Of a stretch of DNA of 64,000 nucleotides, positions 24,207 through 37,671 are shown in pieces (the stretch's first letter is position 1; every line of letters begins with the position of its first letter). Under the pieces are notes generated by a model. The model saw nothing but the letters and a program-made list of their open reading frames with translations. It made no database searches and was not told the origin of the DNA. The stretch is from the NCBI GenBank assembly GCA_028673005.1, contig CM054117.1, positions 37,034,564 to 37,098,563 on the forward strand, written 5' to 3'. A program made the position numbers and the translations under genes. The DNA is from Tanypteryx hageni. Its lineage: Eukaryota > Arthropoda > Insecta > Odonata > Petaluridae.

Positions 24207-27200
24207 CAATTTAAACTATTGACGAATTTTAGCATCAACTTTTGATATATGAATCAATTACAAAACTTAGACTCTGGCAAATTATTATTACTATAAAAAA
24301 CTAATACAAAAATTTTAAAGAACGTAATATATATTGAGTTATGAGTTGAAGAAAGCTCTGAAAACATTAATAATGCCGATAAATCAATCAACAAATATAC
24401 ACCATGCACACATAATGGGATAATCAAGGATGGAATATTCAGCAAAAACTTTTTAATCCATCTTATGAGCCGCAAATACGTAAATCGCTTACAAATTTTA
24501 TCTCCCCATTTTTAATCCGGTCCGCTACGGAAAATAACATTCAACCGAAATTACAAAATATTTAATGAGCAATATCATTTATTTTACACGACATTTATAA
24601 AATAGCTAGCAAAAGCCTTAACACCCCGAGATTTTGCCAAAAATCACATTAGGTTATGTGCTTCGTATTTTGTCAAGGGCAAAAGGCATTAAGAAAAATA
24701 CCGACTGACGTTGGCGGAGAGAAAAAGGAAGAGCGTAGGCAGATTGCGTCAGTGGCTAAACTCCTTGTCAATGATAAGGAAGAGAAAGGAGACGGGGCAA
24801 AAAGGAGAGTAGGGGGAAGAAAATCAAAACGGGCGAAGGAATAGACTAGGAAGGAAGGAGATTGAAAGGGAGCGAAGGAGGAGACGCGAATTGGTCCTGA
24901 GGAATAGGCAGCAGCAGGGGTGAGGGCGGTGGTGTGCGTCCTACAGACGATAGCTGATTGACGGTAATTGCTTCCAATTGGACCGCTCCGTCCGGAAAAA
25001 AAGTAACTTCGAGATCGGGGGTGGAGTAGGAAGGGGGAGGAGGAGATGGGGACTTTTTTCTTCGAGGCCCCTTCGTGACCCCCGTCTTTTAGACCCGTTC
25101 TAAATTCCACCCATCTCCGTCCGACGTCTCCTGAGAAGGAGCCTTCCCTCCCCACACCCTTCCGCCCACGCCTCCCTCCGGAGTGTCGCACCCCAGAGAA
25201 TTCCTCCCCGCCTTGAGTCTCTTTGTTCCCCTTATACCCCTCTTACTGTGAGCTCCATCTCATCTCTACAGCTATAAACCCACCTCGACCCTCTTATCAT
25301 TACGCACACACAAATACATATATGTACACATATTCGGCGGCATAATAACGTTGACTTAATCCACCTTTACAAGTTGAAGAAGGTCAAAATAAAAGAAACT
25401 GCTACATATTCGCCAGAGTATTGAAGACATTACACAGTTTCCAACCCCGAGAGGAATCCCCGATTGTCCCCCCTCCCTCCGGCCTTGAAGCCAAATTAAA
25501 GTACAAGGATTCGAACTTGCTCCTATATTCTCCTCTTTGATAGTTCCTCCAATCGAGAACCCCCCCCCGTTTCCTTACGCCTTTCCCTCCCCGCCCACAA
25601 CGCCATCCATGTCTTCCCCAACCTTCTCCTCACGTTCCCTTTCATAGGGTCCCATACCGAAAAAAAACTCCAATCTAAATCCTCTCTCCCCGCTCGTTGC
25701 CAATTCTTTTTCCAGAAGCTTCATCTCCATACTCTCTCCCCATCCCTCCTCTTTCCCTCTTTTTTCTGTAATCCTCGCCTCCGTCCCTCCTCCCCATCCC
25801 GCCCTCCATCCGTTTCAACCCCCTTCTTTAACGGAACCCTATTTCTAAAGAATCCCAAAGAAGTCGCCGTCTGCCATTCCAACACCCCTTACCCTAAAAA
25901 AATATTCTCCTATAATACAAACTCTGTAAGACGCCCTCATTCCTCCCCTCCACAGCCCTTCCTCCCTATTACCTCCCACAAAGACTGGGAATAAAAAGAG
26001 ATCGTACGACAATTGGGATTATGTATTACTTTGTAAAGCGTCAGACAAAGAACACGCGCAGCGCAAGCTGTTAAAAGTGCTTTTGGAAAAGAAATGATGT
26101 CGTAATTATTGTGAAGATGATTTTAACAGGGAAGATTTTTTTCTTCATCAACGCCGGATTGTGAACGAAATCGAACACTCTCCTTCAAATTTACCTCATC
26201 CATTGACATATTTCCAACACAATCTCCAAGAAAAATGTAGAAATAACGTATTTTATTTACAAAACGCATCACAAAATTCTTTATAAAAATTTTATTGAAT
26301 CATTCATTAATGTGGGTATATAATGTTGAGCAAAACATTTAAATGTTGCAGCAGCGCAGCATATTAGTAAGACTAAACCCGACCAAAAAGACATTTGGAC
26401 CAGCAGAAAATACCAAAACAATCAAGAGAGATGTCTGGAAAAAATGGATGCTTTCAAGAAGAAAATAAGGAATCACAAAAGAACGACAATCAACGGAATC
26501 CATGAATGACCACCGTTCAGCATAAGGATGAGTCACGCAAAAGCCCAGAAGCAAAAATTGTGGGACAAGTGAATTTATGACAAAGAAGTGATTCGTGAAA
26601 AGAAGTGATTTAGAAAAATTCATATGTACTATTCAAATTAAGGTCATAAAAACTTCGCCGCTGTTTTAAAGCTAAAGGATATTTTTACATGTATCACACC
26701 GCATTTACTATTTTAATAGCCCACTCTCTAAAATCACTCCTTACCATTTCCCCACTGCTGGTCCACCAAGTATAAATTCCGTTTGGGTGTGCGATACAAA
26801 TTTCTTAGTTATTATGATTTGGCAATGGGAGATTGCATTTAATTTCAAGTATACAAGTCAGCATGAAGAGAGGTAGAGAAAGGCATTAATGTAAGTTGAC
26901 TTAAAAAACAGGAAAAATATTTGAATGTAAAAAACCACTTTGGGAATAGGTATACCAATACAAAATATCTTTAGAAAGAAGTCATTAAATGTTACAACTC
27001 TAAAATAACAACACGCACCGTTTTACCGTAAATATACCATCGTACATAAATATATCACTGGTAACCCCTTAAGGCCCACAAAGAGAGTTAAGCCCGCTGA
27101 AAAACCTATAAACAAAAAAGGTAAAAATATGCAATTTACTAAAAAGCTTTGAGAAACCTATACAAGGAACGAAGTCATCCCTCAATCCAAATCCACTTCG

Positions 27201-28343
27201 TCTCTCCATCCCATCCTCTCTCTCTCCCTCTCTCCGCATCTCCCAATACCCTTTTAATCTTTCTTCTTTCCGCCAATCCCCTCCTTCCTGCCACCCCTTC
27301 CCCGCCCATCCCTCCTCATCCCCCAACCCTCTACTTCTTCCCCTCCCACCAAACCGCTTCATACCGCCTCCTTTTTTTCGGTCTCAGGGTCCCCACACTT
27401 AGAAAAGCCCAAATCCCCTTTCAATTCATCTTAAGAACCCCCAAAATGTCTGAGCATCCCCTCATGCCCGCTTCCCACTTCCTTTAAATCCCGCCGCGCT
27501 TATTTCTCACTACTTCCTCCCTACGAAGCATTCCTCCGTCCTCGCTCTAACTCCTTCCTCCTCTTAATGCTTCTTCCTTCCAAACACCGATCTTTACGCT
27601 TTCGTCAACCCTCAAAATCCGTCTTAAGCCTTCTTTTCCCATCACATATTTCATCCTTTTTTATATTTTCTCATAAAATATAAATTTCGCACCCTTTTCA
27701 AGCCAGGTTCGAAATTTGCTGTTTAATCATCGTGAGAATATTCCTCATTTACAAGTTTGGTTTCCGTCGGGCTTGAGCGAGCTGGAGAACAGAAGAGGAG
27801 GAGGGGAGGATGCTTCCGAAGGATGGGATAGAGAGAGGGAAAAAACTTCCGGAAATCTCATCAGCACAGGGATTTTGGCTTATTTCTTTTCCTAAATTTT
27901 GTTGCTATTGCATTAATTTATTATTTATGCTTTAAAAAGAGCAATAAATGGGGACTAGAGTCACTCTATTGCAACTAAATTAAGCACCGTATAGTCAAAA
28001 GCATTAATATCCTGTAAGATGTTAAGCATTTTGTCGCACTAACGGATTACTGGTCATTTTAACATATTTACTAACACAAAAGTTACTTGATATTAGCGAC
28101 AAAAAATATCGTGACAATTAAAGCGAAATATCTACCCTATAAATGTTGAAGATTGAGAATATATCTATAAAGCAAAAATAAACACAAATAAATGTTATGC
28201 AAGGGTTAAATATATCAAATGTCTTTGGTAGCTTCATTAAAAGCAAAAAAGAAGGCAAAAAACTGTTAATCCAAAGTATAATTCTAAACAACTGCAAGCA
28301 AGGAATGCGATTTTGAATCCAAAATTGTTGTAAACATAATGTT

Positions 28344-28344
<1 letters not shown>
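24206..28344. other. Unannotated sequence with strand-switching GA/CT blocks
   Basis: No gene recognised. The top strand is GA-rich at about 24700-24900, then CT-rich at about 25060-25260, 25440-25990 and 27175-27660. A 172-codon minus-strand frame (24673-25191) spans a purine-to-pyrimidine switch and changes character with it, so I treat it as fortuitous. The rest is AT-rich. Confidence 0.5.

Positions 28345-28410
<66 letters not shown>
28345..28410. repeat. (TG)n(TA)n compound microsatellite
   Basis: A short TGTGTG lead is followed by a 60-bp perfect AT alternation (28351-28410). Confidence 0.97.
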
Positions 28411-28412
<2 letters not shown>

Positions 28413-31080
28413 CTAATGTATTATACTTTCCACAATTTGTGTGTAGTATTTGATGGAATAAAACTACAAATTACTCCAATATGAAAATGAAATAAGATCA
28501 AATTTAATATCAATCCAACTATACAACAAATAAAGTTATAGTTAAATATCCCAAATAGAGCTTTTTGCTAAAAGAAAAATAAGTCGTAACCAGCAAAGTT
28601 CAATTGATAGCATAACTTATTCAAAGTCTCAATCATAAACCCTTTCACGACCAATGATAATTCCTTAAAACGACTTCCAAAGACAATCACGTTTAAATAA
28701 GAAAATAAAAAGGCCCCAACACCGATTCGGACCCGTACATCATAAAAACGCCCATCTTCATTCCAACCGCGAAACACCTTTACGAAAATAAAACTCCCGC
28801 CGCTTCCAAACACCAGGTATTACAAACACCTTCGAAAACTCTTATTCGCAACAAGACTAACCATTCTTTTTTTCAAACCGTCCGTCACTCCTACCACCTA
28901 AAAAAATCCCCTTCCACTCCACCCATGAAGATATTCTTTAGAGAAGTAGCGAGAGAGAGAGGACTAAAGCGATAATAAAATGAAAGCGTGATGGGAGAGT
29001 GGGACGGGTTAGGAGACATCTTTAAGGCTTTGAAAGGAAGGAGAAGAAAAGGGTGTCGGTTGAGATAGGAGAGAAAGAGATGAAAGAGAGAGAGAGAGGA
29101 GCGATTCGGGGGAGGGGCGAGCGGAAGAGGATTGAAAACCTGGGAGGAAATCTGCGTAACATAAGTTTGACAGATAGGTCTTCACCCTACTCCCTCCCTT
29201 GCTCCTTTCCCCCTATTTTCGACCCAAAAGAGGAGGGGAAGTAAGGTTGGTTATTCATTCGGAGATTGCGGGGACCGGTAGAAGAAGGGAAGGGGACGAA
29301 AAGGGGAATAGGACGGCGGAATGATAAAGCAGAACGGAAAGAAAGGGAAAAAGAAAAAAGATGGAAAAAGCGGGTAAGAGAGAGAGAGAGAGAGGAGATA
29401 TCGAAGACGAGGAGGGATGGAAGGATGGAGGTTGGGAGTTTCCTCGAGAAATGTGAGAAATTCGACCAATCGAATTGTCCCAATGGAATCGATTTCCATC
29501 CCGAATCCCACTTTTTTCTTTCCTCCCTCCTCTCCGCTGCGCCCGATCAGACCTCTCCCCACTCTAGTACCTCCCCACCCACTCACTCTTCGAGAGCTTC
29601 CAATATTTTCCCCCACCGTTTTTCACTCGCATCTCCCTTAACAATCCCACCCGCCTCCTCTCGACCCCCTCTTATCCCTTCAGCCCCACTCCGCGAAGAG
29701 CGGCCTCTCCGCATCCCTCCTCTCCTCTACTCCCGCCCCCAACTCCCAAACCCAACCCAGAAAAACCTCTTACATTCGATTACTTTCATTTCACCCCATG
29801 TATTTCTGGAGGATCGCAATTTCTCTCTTTCTAGAGAGAGAGAAAGACGGAGAGAGGGGGGTAAGCGATGGATCTCTTTTGCATCGAAAGATTTTTCGAG
29901 GCATCGAGCGTTCAAAACTACTCTTATCTCTTCTTTCTCTCACTCTATCTCTCTTTCTATCTCGTTCCGAGAAGGTTATCGATGATATCCGCCAGAAAAA
30001 GAATCCCCGCGAGAATTTCCAAACACGAAAAGGAATTTATCATTGCATCTGAGTAAAAATAACAAAGAAAGGTGGTGTTAAACGCATCCATATTCTACTT
30101 AACATGCTCAAAAAAATGGAGATCATATAATCTTTTGATGAAATATAAAGATATGTAAACGTTAGGTCGCAAAATATTAAGCGCCTGTAAGCGAAATTAA
30201 AGAAAATGCTATAGAAATATCCACTAGACTGAGTGATGAAAAACATTAAGGTACGTGCAAATGATGACATATTGATTTATTAGCAATACCTTTACGTTGT
30301 ATCATCATCATGCTGCTCTCCGAATATTTATACTAAACTGGAAAAAAGCATTAAGTCACTTGGAAACTATTTTGGAGAAGTTAGCAAAAATTAGAATCAG
30401 ATATTCAACAGCCATTTTCATCCAAACTGCTGTTTCTTTGAAAGTGCTTATTCGCAGACATGCATAAACCAGTCGCAGCACCCACACAATATCCGACAGC
30501 AAAATTTTCCTAAGAAAAAAAAAGCTCAACCATCACATCTTGCAAGAAAAATACATCATTCGCTCTAATAACCAACTACGATCCAAACAAATTATAAAAC
30601 AACAGCTCCACCTATGACCAAACACTCAAAACGCTATTCTTTCCTCACATCAGAAACATCACGTTGGAACAGATATGCGCTTACAGCACAACCCAACGTA
30701 ACATCTACACCTCATTCCTCCATCCCGTCGCATATACCCTCTGACCAGTAAGTCACTATTTACTCTAGGGACTATAGTCGCAACGGTTAAAAGTAGACGG
30801 GGACCTCGTGGCGGTCGGTCTCTTGTGCCGTCATTAGCCCGCGAGATACCTCTAGTCCTCGGATGTGCGAACCCTTCCTCGACGTCCGAGCTCACCCTTC
30901 CCAGCGGGTTATCCCCTGAACTCAGGAATGGATAAGCACGAATTAATCAAACTTTTTAAATGCCTTTCTGATGAGAATGCATATCTGTTTAACACTGCAC
31001 GTAGTTTCTCGACTATGCACGTCTTTTGAATGGCTTTCTACGGTTTTTTTGTCCATTTAAGAACGATACGCACAGTTTAA
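28411..31080. other. Unannotated sequence with strand-switching GA/CT blocks
   Basis: The top strand is GA-rich at about 28930-29130 and 29255-29460, then CT-rich at 29485-29790. The 239-codon plus-strand frame at 29266-29985 crosses this switch, reading Arg/Glu/Lys-rich then Ser/Pro-rich, and is rejected as a gene. A compositionally balanced, GC-richer patch at about 30770-30910 holds an Arg-rich minus-strand frame (30659-30895) that I cannot assign. Confidence 0.5.
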
Positions 31081-31081
31081 A

Positions 31082-31238
31082 ACGCAACTTGAGCGACGAG
31101 CAACCGACAGTTGCCACTTGCCAATTGCTTTAAGGTCGCTTGAGTTGCAAGGTAAGGTCGCTTGAGTGTGACCTTCTCTATTTCTTAGAAAGAGTTCGAC
31201 CGCGAAGCAACGTTGCCCGAGTTGCGTCGCTAGTTGCC
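31082..31238. mobile_element. Possible MITE with GCAACT/AGCGACG inverted ends
   Basis: The left end reads CGCAACTTGAGCGACGAGC. The reverse complement of the right end reads GGCAACTAGCGACGCAAC, so the ends align as inverted repeats with small gaps. Inside, TAAGGTCGCTTGAGT is repeated exactly at 31131-31145 and 31153-31167 (22-bp period). No clear target duplication is visible, and the superfamily is undecided. Confidence 0.45.
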
Positions 31239-31245
31239 AGTTTCT

Positions 31246-34200
31246 TCTGTGTGGCATCTCCCTTAGGGAGGGGCCACAAAGAACAAAACAAACAAAAAAG
31301 CATTTTTGTCATTTCTTTAGTCCTATGAGCAGCGGATAGTACAAAGTACACTTCGATTTCTAGGCAATTTGACGCGCATAAAAAAGAACAACTCCCAACT
31401 TCCCGCGCCTCTATTCGCATATCCCCCTACACCACGCACGCTATATCTTCTGCCACCCTGGTTCCTCAGCTCCACTTGATCCAATCCCTTATTTTCCTTG
31501 AAACCCTCAGAATAAACCCCTCTAACTTCCCCTTCCCATTCGTCGACCGACAGATCCCCCTAAACCCATTCCATCCGCTATTCTCTGCCTCTCTTCCCAC
31601 CCCGTAAAAGACGCATCTCCCATTATTTCGGAACGTATCGACATATTGCCCATACGGATTTGGAATCTCATTTGCCCATCCTCCTTCGGCAGATAGGGAG
31701 AAAGAGAGACTGCGGCGCGCTTTCCATCCTTCTGTTCTTTTATCCTATGCGAAAATCACTCTTCTTCAGCCGAGAACTTCCTTCTTAGGTCGATTTCAGC
31801 TGCGCACATAAAACAACTATCTTGAAATCGGAAGTAAATAGCATCGCCTACACTCATTTAGGTTTCCCCTCATCTTCCAGCCCAACCTTCTATAATCTAA
31901 CAGACATGTTTTAATTTTTCGCTCAACAATATATCCGAGAGCGTTTTGTCTTTTTTCGTGGATCAAATTCCATCATTTAATACGTCTTAAAACTATTTCT
32001 TTCAAAAGATGCCCAAATGACTAGTGAAAGGGTAAATGGGTTTAAGTACTGGCTGAAGTACTATTTTAATGTGTGGGATACTCTCAAAAGAATCACACAG
32101 TGGCCGATGCCCAATTTATAGGGAGATACCGCGATATGATAGATCTTGGATTACGTTCAGACTGCACTCGTAGGCCATGGCAAATATATAACCGAGATAA
32201 GGAAAAATCAATTACTTAGGAAAAAAATCTTACATGCCCAGCACATGACTTTCTCCATGCAAAGTGATCGCAATAGTAATTTCAAGTTGCTCTCGGAAAT
32301 AACGTTCGTGAATAATTTTTAAACAGATTGAATAAGTTTTACAATGAAAAACGCAATGATTATATCACCAAATAAAAGTTAAAAACGATCGATTAAATAG
32401 TACTGTGTCGATAGCGTTGAAATCGTCGCACCAAAGTTCCGCGCGATGCGTTATAAGACATCCTATTCTAGCCCATTAAGAACATCACGCTCCCTTCTCT
32501 CCAGCGATTCACTCGCCTGCCTATTCCCTCTGACGCAACCCACTATCGCGACACCATCCCTCTCGACCCTCCCCGTCCTCCCACTGCCCCTTGGGTCATT
32601 AGGAGGTCTCTCGATCCGACCGTGAGAGGGAGAGAGAGACAAAAAAAACAACCCACGATCTTTTTTTATCATTCCCTCCATCCAAATCCGAAACCCTCAC
32701 CCTCCTTTCTCCGACCCATCCTCCACCACCCATTTTTTCATTCAACCAAAACTCATTCCGAAGCACCTCGCTGGGAAACCTCCCTATCCTCCAAGCTGTT
32801 TTATTTTTCTTTCCGCGCGCGAATGTCGCAAGCAGAAAGGGTTTTTTCTCTCTCCCTCCCTCTATCTTTCTCCACGCCTCTCTTCCTCTCTCACTCTTTT
32901 TCCTCTTCCATTGCCACGCGGGTGGGAGCCATCCGCTCTCTTCTCCGGAGGAGTGATATAAAAAAAACACACGACCCCAGTCTGTCGATACTTGAAACGA
33001 ACATCGGAAAAAATGAAATGAATCTTCCGACGGCGTCTGAGGCCCCGCGCGCGCGTATTTGTAGTCTGGAAATAATCATTCGGGAGATGAACGGCGTTAA
33101 AGGCGGTAGCACGTATTCGCGGAATAAATAAAGGTTCGCGTCGATGAGAAATTGGTCCAAGACTCCTTTTCTCCGATATCCAAAAACGCGTTTTAAAACT
33201 TTTTTTCGCGTCCGAAGAATATCTTTCTCTGGATTAATAAGGCGGGGTGCGAAATCCCTCTCGATAATTATCGACGGGGCACATGAGAATAATACGCATT
33301 CGGGGATTGAAGTACCTCGAAACAGATTTTCCTAACACTGCCACCGGATGAGAAACGACGACAAAGTCAATAATGTCAGTCTTGTAACGAAATTGGAAAG
33401 ATCATTCAATGAATACGCAATGGAATGTATCGTTTTTAATGTTATTTTACTTCGAAATTAATTAAAGTTAAATTCAGATAGGATTATCATTAAGGTCTCC
33501 ATTATTGCGAAATATAAAAAATTCAGGAATTTTCTTGAAATAGTATAGAAAACTGATTCAATTCAACTTAATAGGAAATCGATATAACTAAAACCTTTTC
33601 AGCCCTTCAAGGCATGACCGTAACAACCAAATATATGGATAATTAACTGTGAAATACAAAGTAGAAAACAACTATACGCACTCGCTCTCGTGTACACTCT
33701 TATTTCTAACGCATACCAGTTAAAATTGCACATACCATCATACTTGAACTCCTAGTGAATACACAAAAATTGTTACAGAAATGATCTACTCCAGCAGAAT
33801 GCGATGACGTTCAACAGATGCATACCCAAACCGAAGACAAAAATTAAACAAATAAACTCAAACAAATATAGGTCAAAAATGCCCTTTATAGCCGAGAAAC
33901 AAACTCGAAGAAACGACAATAAGGAAAACGAAGGTAGCGAACATGGCCCGTTCCACTCAAGGAGCAAGAAAGCGTGAACGCAAAACTCCACAGAGACGAT
34001 AAGTAAGAACAAAGTATTTTGCGGCGAAAACAGGGCATACACTTGTACTACGATCAAGAATTCGCCCACCAAATGATAAGTATTCCTTTTTAAAAACGAC
34101 GAAATCTCGATTGCGCCCAGGACTGGTTAAGTAGATAGTGGCAAGAGATCGCCATCAATATCGCATGCCCGATGGAGGGAGAGGGAAAGAGACACGTCTT

Positions 34201-35268
34201 GAGGGAACTTTTGAGGAAAGCAATTGCGGATTCAACGGGAAACCCGTGCGGGAAATAATGAAAACGATACTCGGCGAGGAAACAAAAGATGCGCGAGACA
34301 ACAGCGATAGGGGAAAGAGAAAGAGACAGAAATAAAGGAGATAAGGAGCGCGTCTCGTATCGGGAGAGGTCGAGGAAGTCAAAGGGAAGGCTAAGATTTA
34401 ACAAAAAAGAATAAATTCCACGCTGCGAAGATTACAAGAATGCATGGGGGCCACCTACGTACAGACAGAAAGACAGGGAGATAAGGTGTTTTGTATGCGT
34501 ACGTGGGAGACGTTGGCGTAAATGATACGATCGAGGGGCTTTGACGCTTCGAGCGCGAAGACAATGGGAGTAGTTAAAAGAGTAGTTAAAGGAGAGAATA
34601 GAGAAGAGACGGGTTCCTTTAAAAAAGGAATTAAGGTGGAGGTAAGGAGTTACCCGAGGAGATATGAAAGCGTGTATAAAAGCCAGTGAAATGCCTACAC
34701 CGCCGAGATTAAAAAGCTCACGGGAGCAAAAGTTGGCGCGTGAGCATGTGACCCGGCGTAATAAACGCGAAAAAAACACTCGAGAGATAAGGGTAAGAAT
34801 CCAGGCACGATATCCAAAAACAAATCTGAATGGCACAATGCGGGAGTAAAACAAATTCTGGATGAAGACGAGGTCTCTTGTCTTTCGGATAATAATATCA
34901 CCTAAATATTTTACCCGTTCGGCATTTATTGGAGATTTGTGGTCCGACATGACTGGCAGAACAAGCCCTTGAAATCATGAGATAATTCACGTCAAAATAA
35001 ATTTTCCGAAAATAATAAAAAAAAGATTAATGGTAAAATCCGATCAGGTTACCTTCAGTGGTAACTAGGTTGCTAATATTAAAAAAGAGTTTTGACTACA
35101 CTATATTTTTAAACTGTCAGCCTTAGCCTACAGCTTGTATCTAACAAATCACTCAGCCAACTCCAATGGCCGTGGAACGGATGAACGAACAACAAATTTC
35201 GTATTTTAAATGTCAAATGCTATTCATACTTCACCGATCGTTGATACAGAGGACTAATATAAAAGATG
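31246..35268. other. Unannotated sequence
   Basis: No recognised gene. The top strand is CT-rich at about 32470-32915 and GA-rich at about 34140-34660. Frames of 169, 123 and 172 codons overlap these or neighbouring biased stretches and contain no domain that I know. The segment 32221-32258 resembles 37793-37830, sharing the exact 17-mer CACATGACTTTCTCCAT. Confidence 0.5.
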
Positions 35269-35276
35269 ATCTAGAG

Positions 35277-35779
35277 CAGTGATTCTCAAACGGTGACTCT
35301 CGACCCCTTAAGGAGATCGCAAGAGGATTTAAGGGGGGTCGTAAGCACTCTTTGCTAAGGAAAGTCATTTTAATCTGGTTTTAATAGCTTTGCAGGTTTT
35401 AATTTATCGACGTGTTTTGTTAAAAAAAATAAAGAAAACTCTGTAGCTTATCAACGAACAAAAACGTTTTAACAAATTAATTATTTTTATGTAATAAAAC
35501 AAACAAGAAATTATATCTCAGTAGTGATTAGTACTTCAAAAATTAAACTATACAATACATGTTGTCTGAATGATTTTAATACACATACGCTATTGTAAAT
35601 AACATATTTTATAGTGCTAACCTGATAAAGAGCATAAAATAAAAAACCCTCTCATTATCAATTTCCTTGTCATCGATATCCTCCCCCCCTTATGGGGAAA
35701 ACGAATGTTCTCGAGGGGTCGCGAGGGCCAAATATCCAGATGGAGGGGTCGCCTAACGAACCTTCCTGAGAAACCACAG
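35277..35779. mobile_element. Non-autonomous hAT element
   Basis: The left end reads CAGTGATTCTCAAACGGTG. The right end reads CTGAGAAACCACAG, whose reverse complement CTGTGGTTTCTCAG is a degenerate inverted match. The flanks carry a near-perfect 8-bp duplication, ATCTAGAG at 35269-35276 and ATCTAGAT at 35780-35787. Both ends carry GACCCC or GGGGTCG subterminal blocks typical of ZBED-type hAT elements. The 503-bp interior has no open frame of note, so it would depend on a transposase supplied elsewhere. Confidence 0.8.
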
Positions 35780-35787
35780 ATCTAGAT

Positions 35788-37510
35788 AACCCTAGTTGAC
35801 ATGAAACGATTGAAAAAATAACATAGCATGAAAGTTCTCCCCTATAAAGTTATCGCCCTCGGCATATTACCTATAGTATAGGGTCGATGTACATACCATT
35901 GAGGGTGCCTCCGGAATACTCGTGTGGCTCGCTCAACCATTTTAAAGCTACAGGGGTTACCCGAGCCACCTACTGTATTCAAACTATAAGGTGCTTTATA
36001 AATCTTTTGTTTTTCGGTACCAATTAATATGTAAATTTTCCACACTCATTACTATATTCAAATAGTACTGCGAACTCCAACGAACAATAACCATATGGAG
36101 CAACTCCTCCAAGTAAAATTAAATCTAGCTTAGCAACGCAGGTAACTCCGTGGAAGGTTCAGGGCGGAATATTCGCAAAGATTAAGAGACAAAAAGCAAG
36201 AGAGTTCGTCGAAACAAGGACAAGAGATTTTCTTCGGGAGAAATAAGTCTCGGGAGGATTTTATTGCGCTGCGATTCAAAGGATTGAGATGGTGAGAGAG
36301 AGGAAGAGAACGAGCGTCGACGTCCCAGAGACAATGGTTTTAATGAGCTGAGGCGATGGTCCGGGTTGAGGGCTTGTGCGGGAGATGTTTGGGAGAGAGC
36401 TTGGAAGGCAGCAGAGGGGGAAAAAGGAGGAATCTCTCGGGGGAAGAAAAGGGTCGTTAAAGGATGTGAAACCGAATAAGGCGGAAAATATGTAACATGG
36501 AAGTTTACGAAAGAGGTTGCTTAAGACTGGTTGCAAATAATTGGAAATTTGAATAAAACTCTCGGAGCAAGCAGAAGGTGGAAGTTCTGAGTAGAGACAT
36601 TTTTAACGACTGAATGCAACGAGCAAAAACATAATTATAAGCATCTATTATAATAAAATACACCCATTTTGTATGTCCGGAACAGTCTGATTTGATATTT
36701 CACCAAGCAATAAAACTGACTTCCGAGACTTGATCGCAAGGAAGTAAAACCTATACGCATTGCCGATTCTTAACGTGTTGCTGCGTAATTACGTTAAATT
36801 TTAAGTGTCGACATAAGCTGTTCTAGTAGACGAGTGATGATGTAAGTATAAATTACGTCTTTACGGCTTCATTTCTAAATTGCTGTTGCATCGTTTTTAG
36901 ATTACTTTTTGAAAAATTAATAGTAAGCACTATTCGGTAAAAAAACTAAATTTTATTTTTTCAGAGCAAGATGGTTTCTAAGGAGATAATTTTCAATGGC
37001 GAAATAACTGCACCCCGGAAATATAAATGTGATAGCATGAGAAAAGGCCTAGAGAAAAAGGAATCCGTTTAAAAAAGACGTTTAGAAGATAAGAAATCAG
37101 CAACAAAGAGCAAATTAATTAAATGAGAAACGTCAAAGAAGTTTATAAACTAACAGACATATAACATCCCTACGGGCTGAAAGCATAGAGATCGTTTATC
37201 AGCATTAGAAAATGAAAACGTACAATAATAAAATAGGCGAAAGAATGACAGAAACATGTAACTACTAACAATTTTCGCGGAATGGCTGAGTGGTGTTTTT
37301 CATATCTCATTACAATTATTAACTTGGAATCCACTTTAAACCAAAGGATTGATCACACCAACTTGATTCTATGGTTATTAGCTATGGCACGTTCCTATTA
37401 ATGTAGGAATGACAAAAGTGAGACGTAAACCCAATGAAATATATTTTGGAATGCAGAATGGACTACGGCATTCAACAGTGGTCATAAACCCCAATTTAGT
37501 GGAAAGTCTA
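35788..37510. other. Unannotated sequence
   Basis: No gene called. At 35842-36045 a minus-strand frame of 67 codons covers a GC-richer patch with GAGCCAC and GGAGGCACCC runs. It could be a transposon fragment, but I cannot assign it. A GA-rich block lies at 36280-36480. Confidence 0.45.
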
Positions 37511-37644
37511 CTAATGAAATTTAGAACAACCATTCCTTTGTTAATTGTTCACAATTATTAGTTTAATTCTAATTCTAATTCTAACTAATGAAATTTAGAA
37601 CAACCATTCCTTTGTTAATTGTTCACAATTATTAGTTTAATTCT
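37511..37644 (+). repeat. Tandem duplication, two identical 60-bp copies
   Basis: Copies at 37511-37570 and 37585-37644 are identical over 60 bp. They are separated by a 14-bp AATTCTAATTCTAA spacer that extends the TAATTC-like end of the unit (period 74 bp). This is consistent with recent slippage or unequal exchange. It ends 27 bp before a hAT element begins. Confidence 0.95.
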
Positions 37645-37671
37645 TGAGCATATAAATCCGATCGTCTAAAA

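Noticed and set aside
25507..25518. B-box-like match (AGTTCGAATCC on the minus strand)
   Set aside because: First base deviates, no A box, and no tRNA fold is seen.
29266..29985. A 239-codon plus-strand open frame as a host gene
   Set aside because: It changes from Arg/Glu/Lys-rich to Ser/Pro-rich precisely where the DNA changes from purine to pyrimidine bias, has no recognisable domain, and stop codons are rare in such sequence.
37283..37293. A tRNA gene suggested by a perfect A box (TGGCTGAGTGG)
   Set aside because: No B box or cloverleaf follows at a suitable distance.
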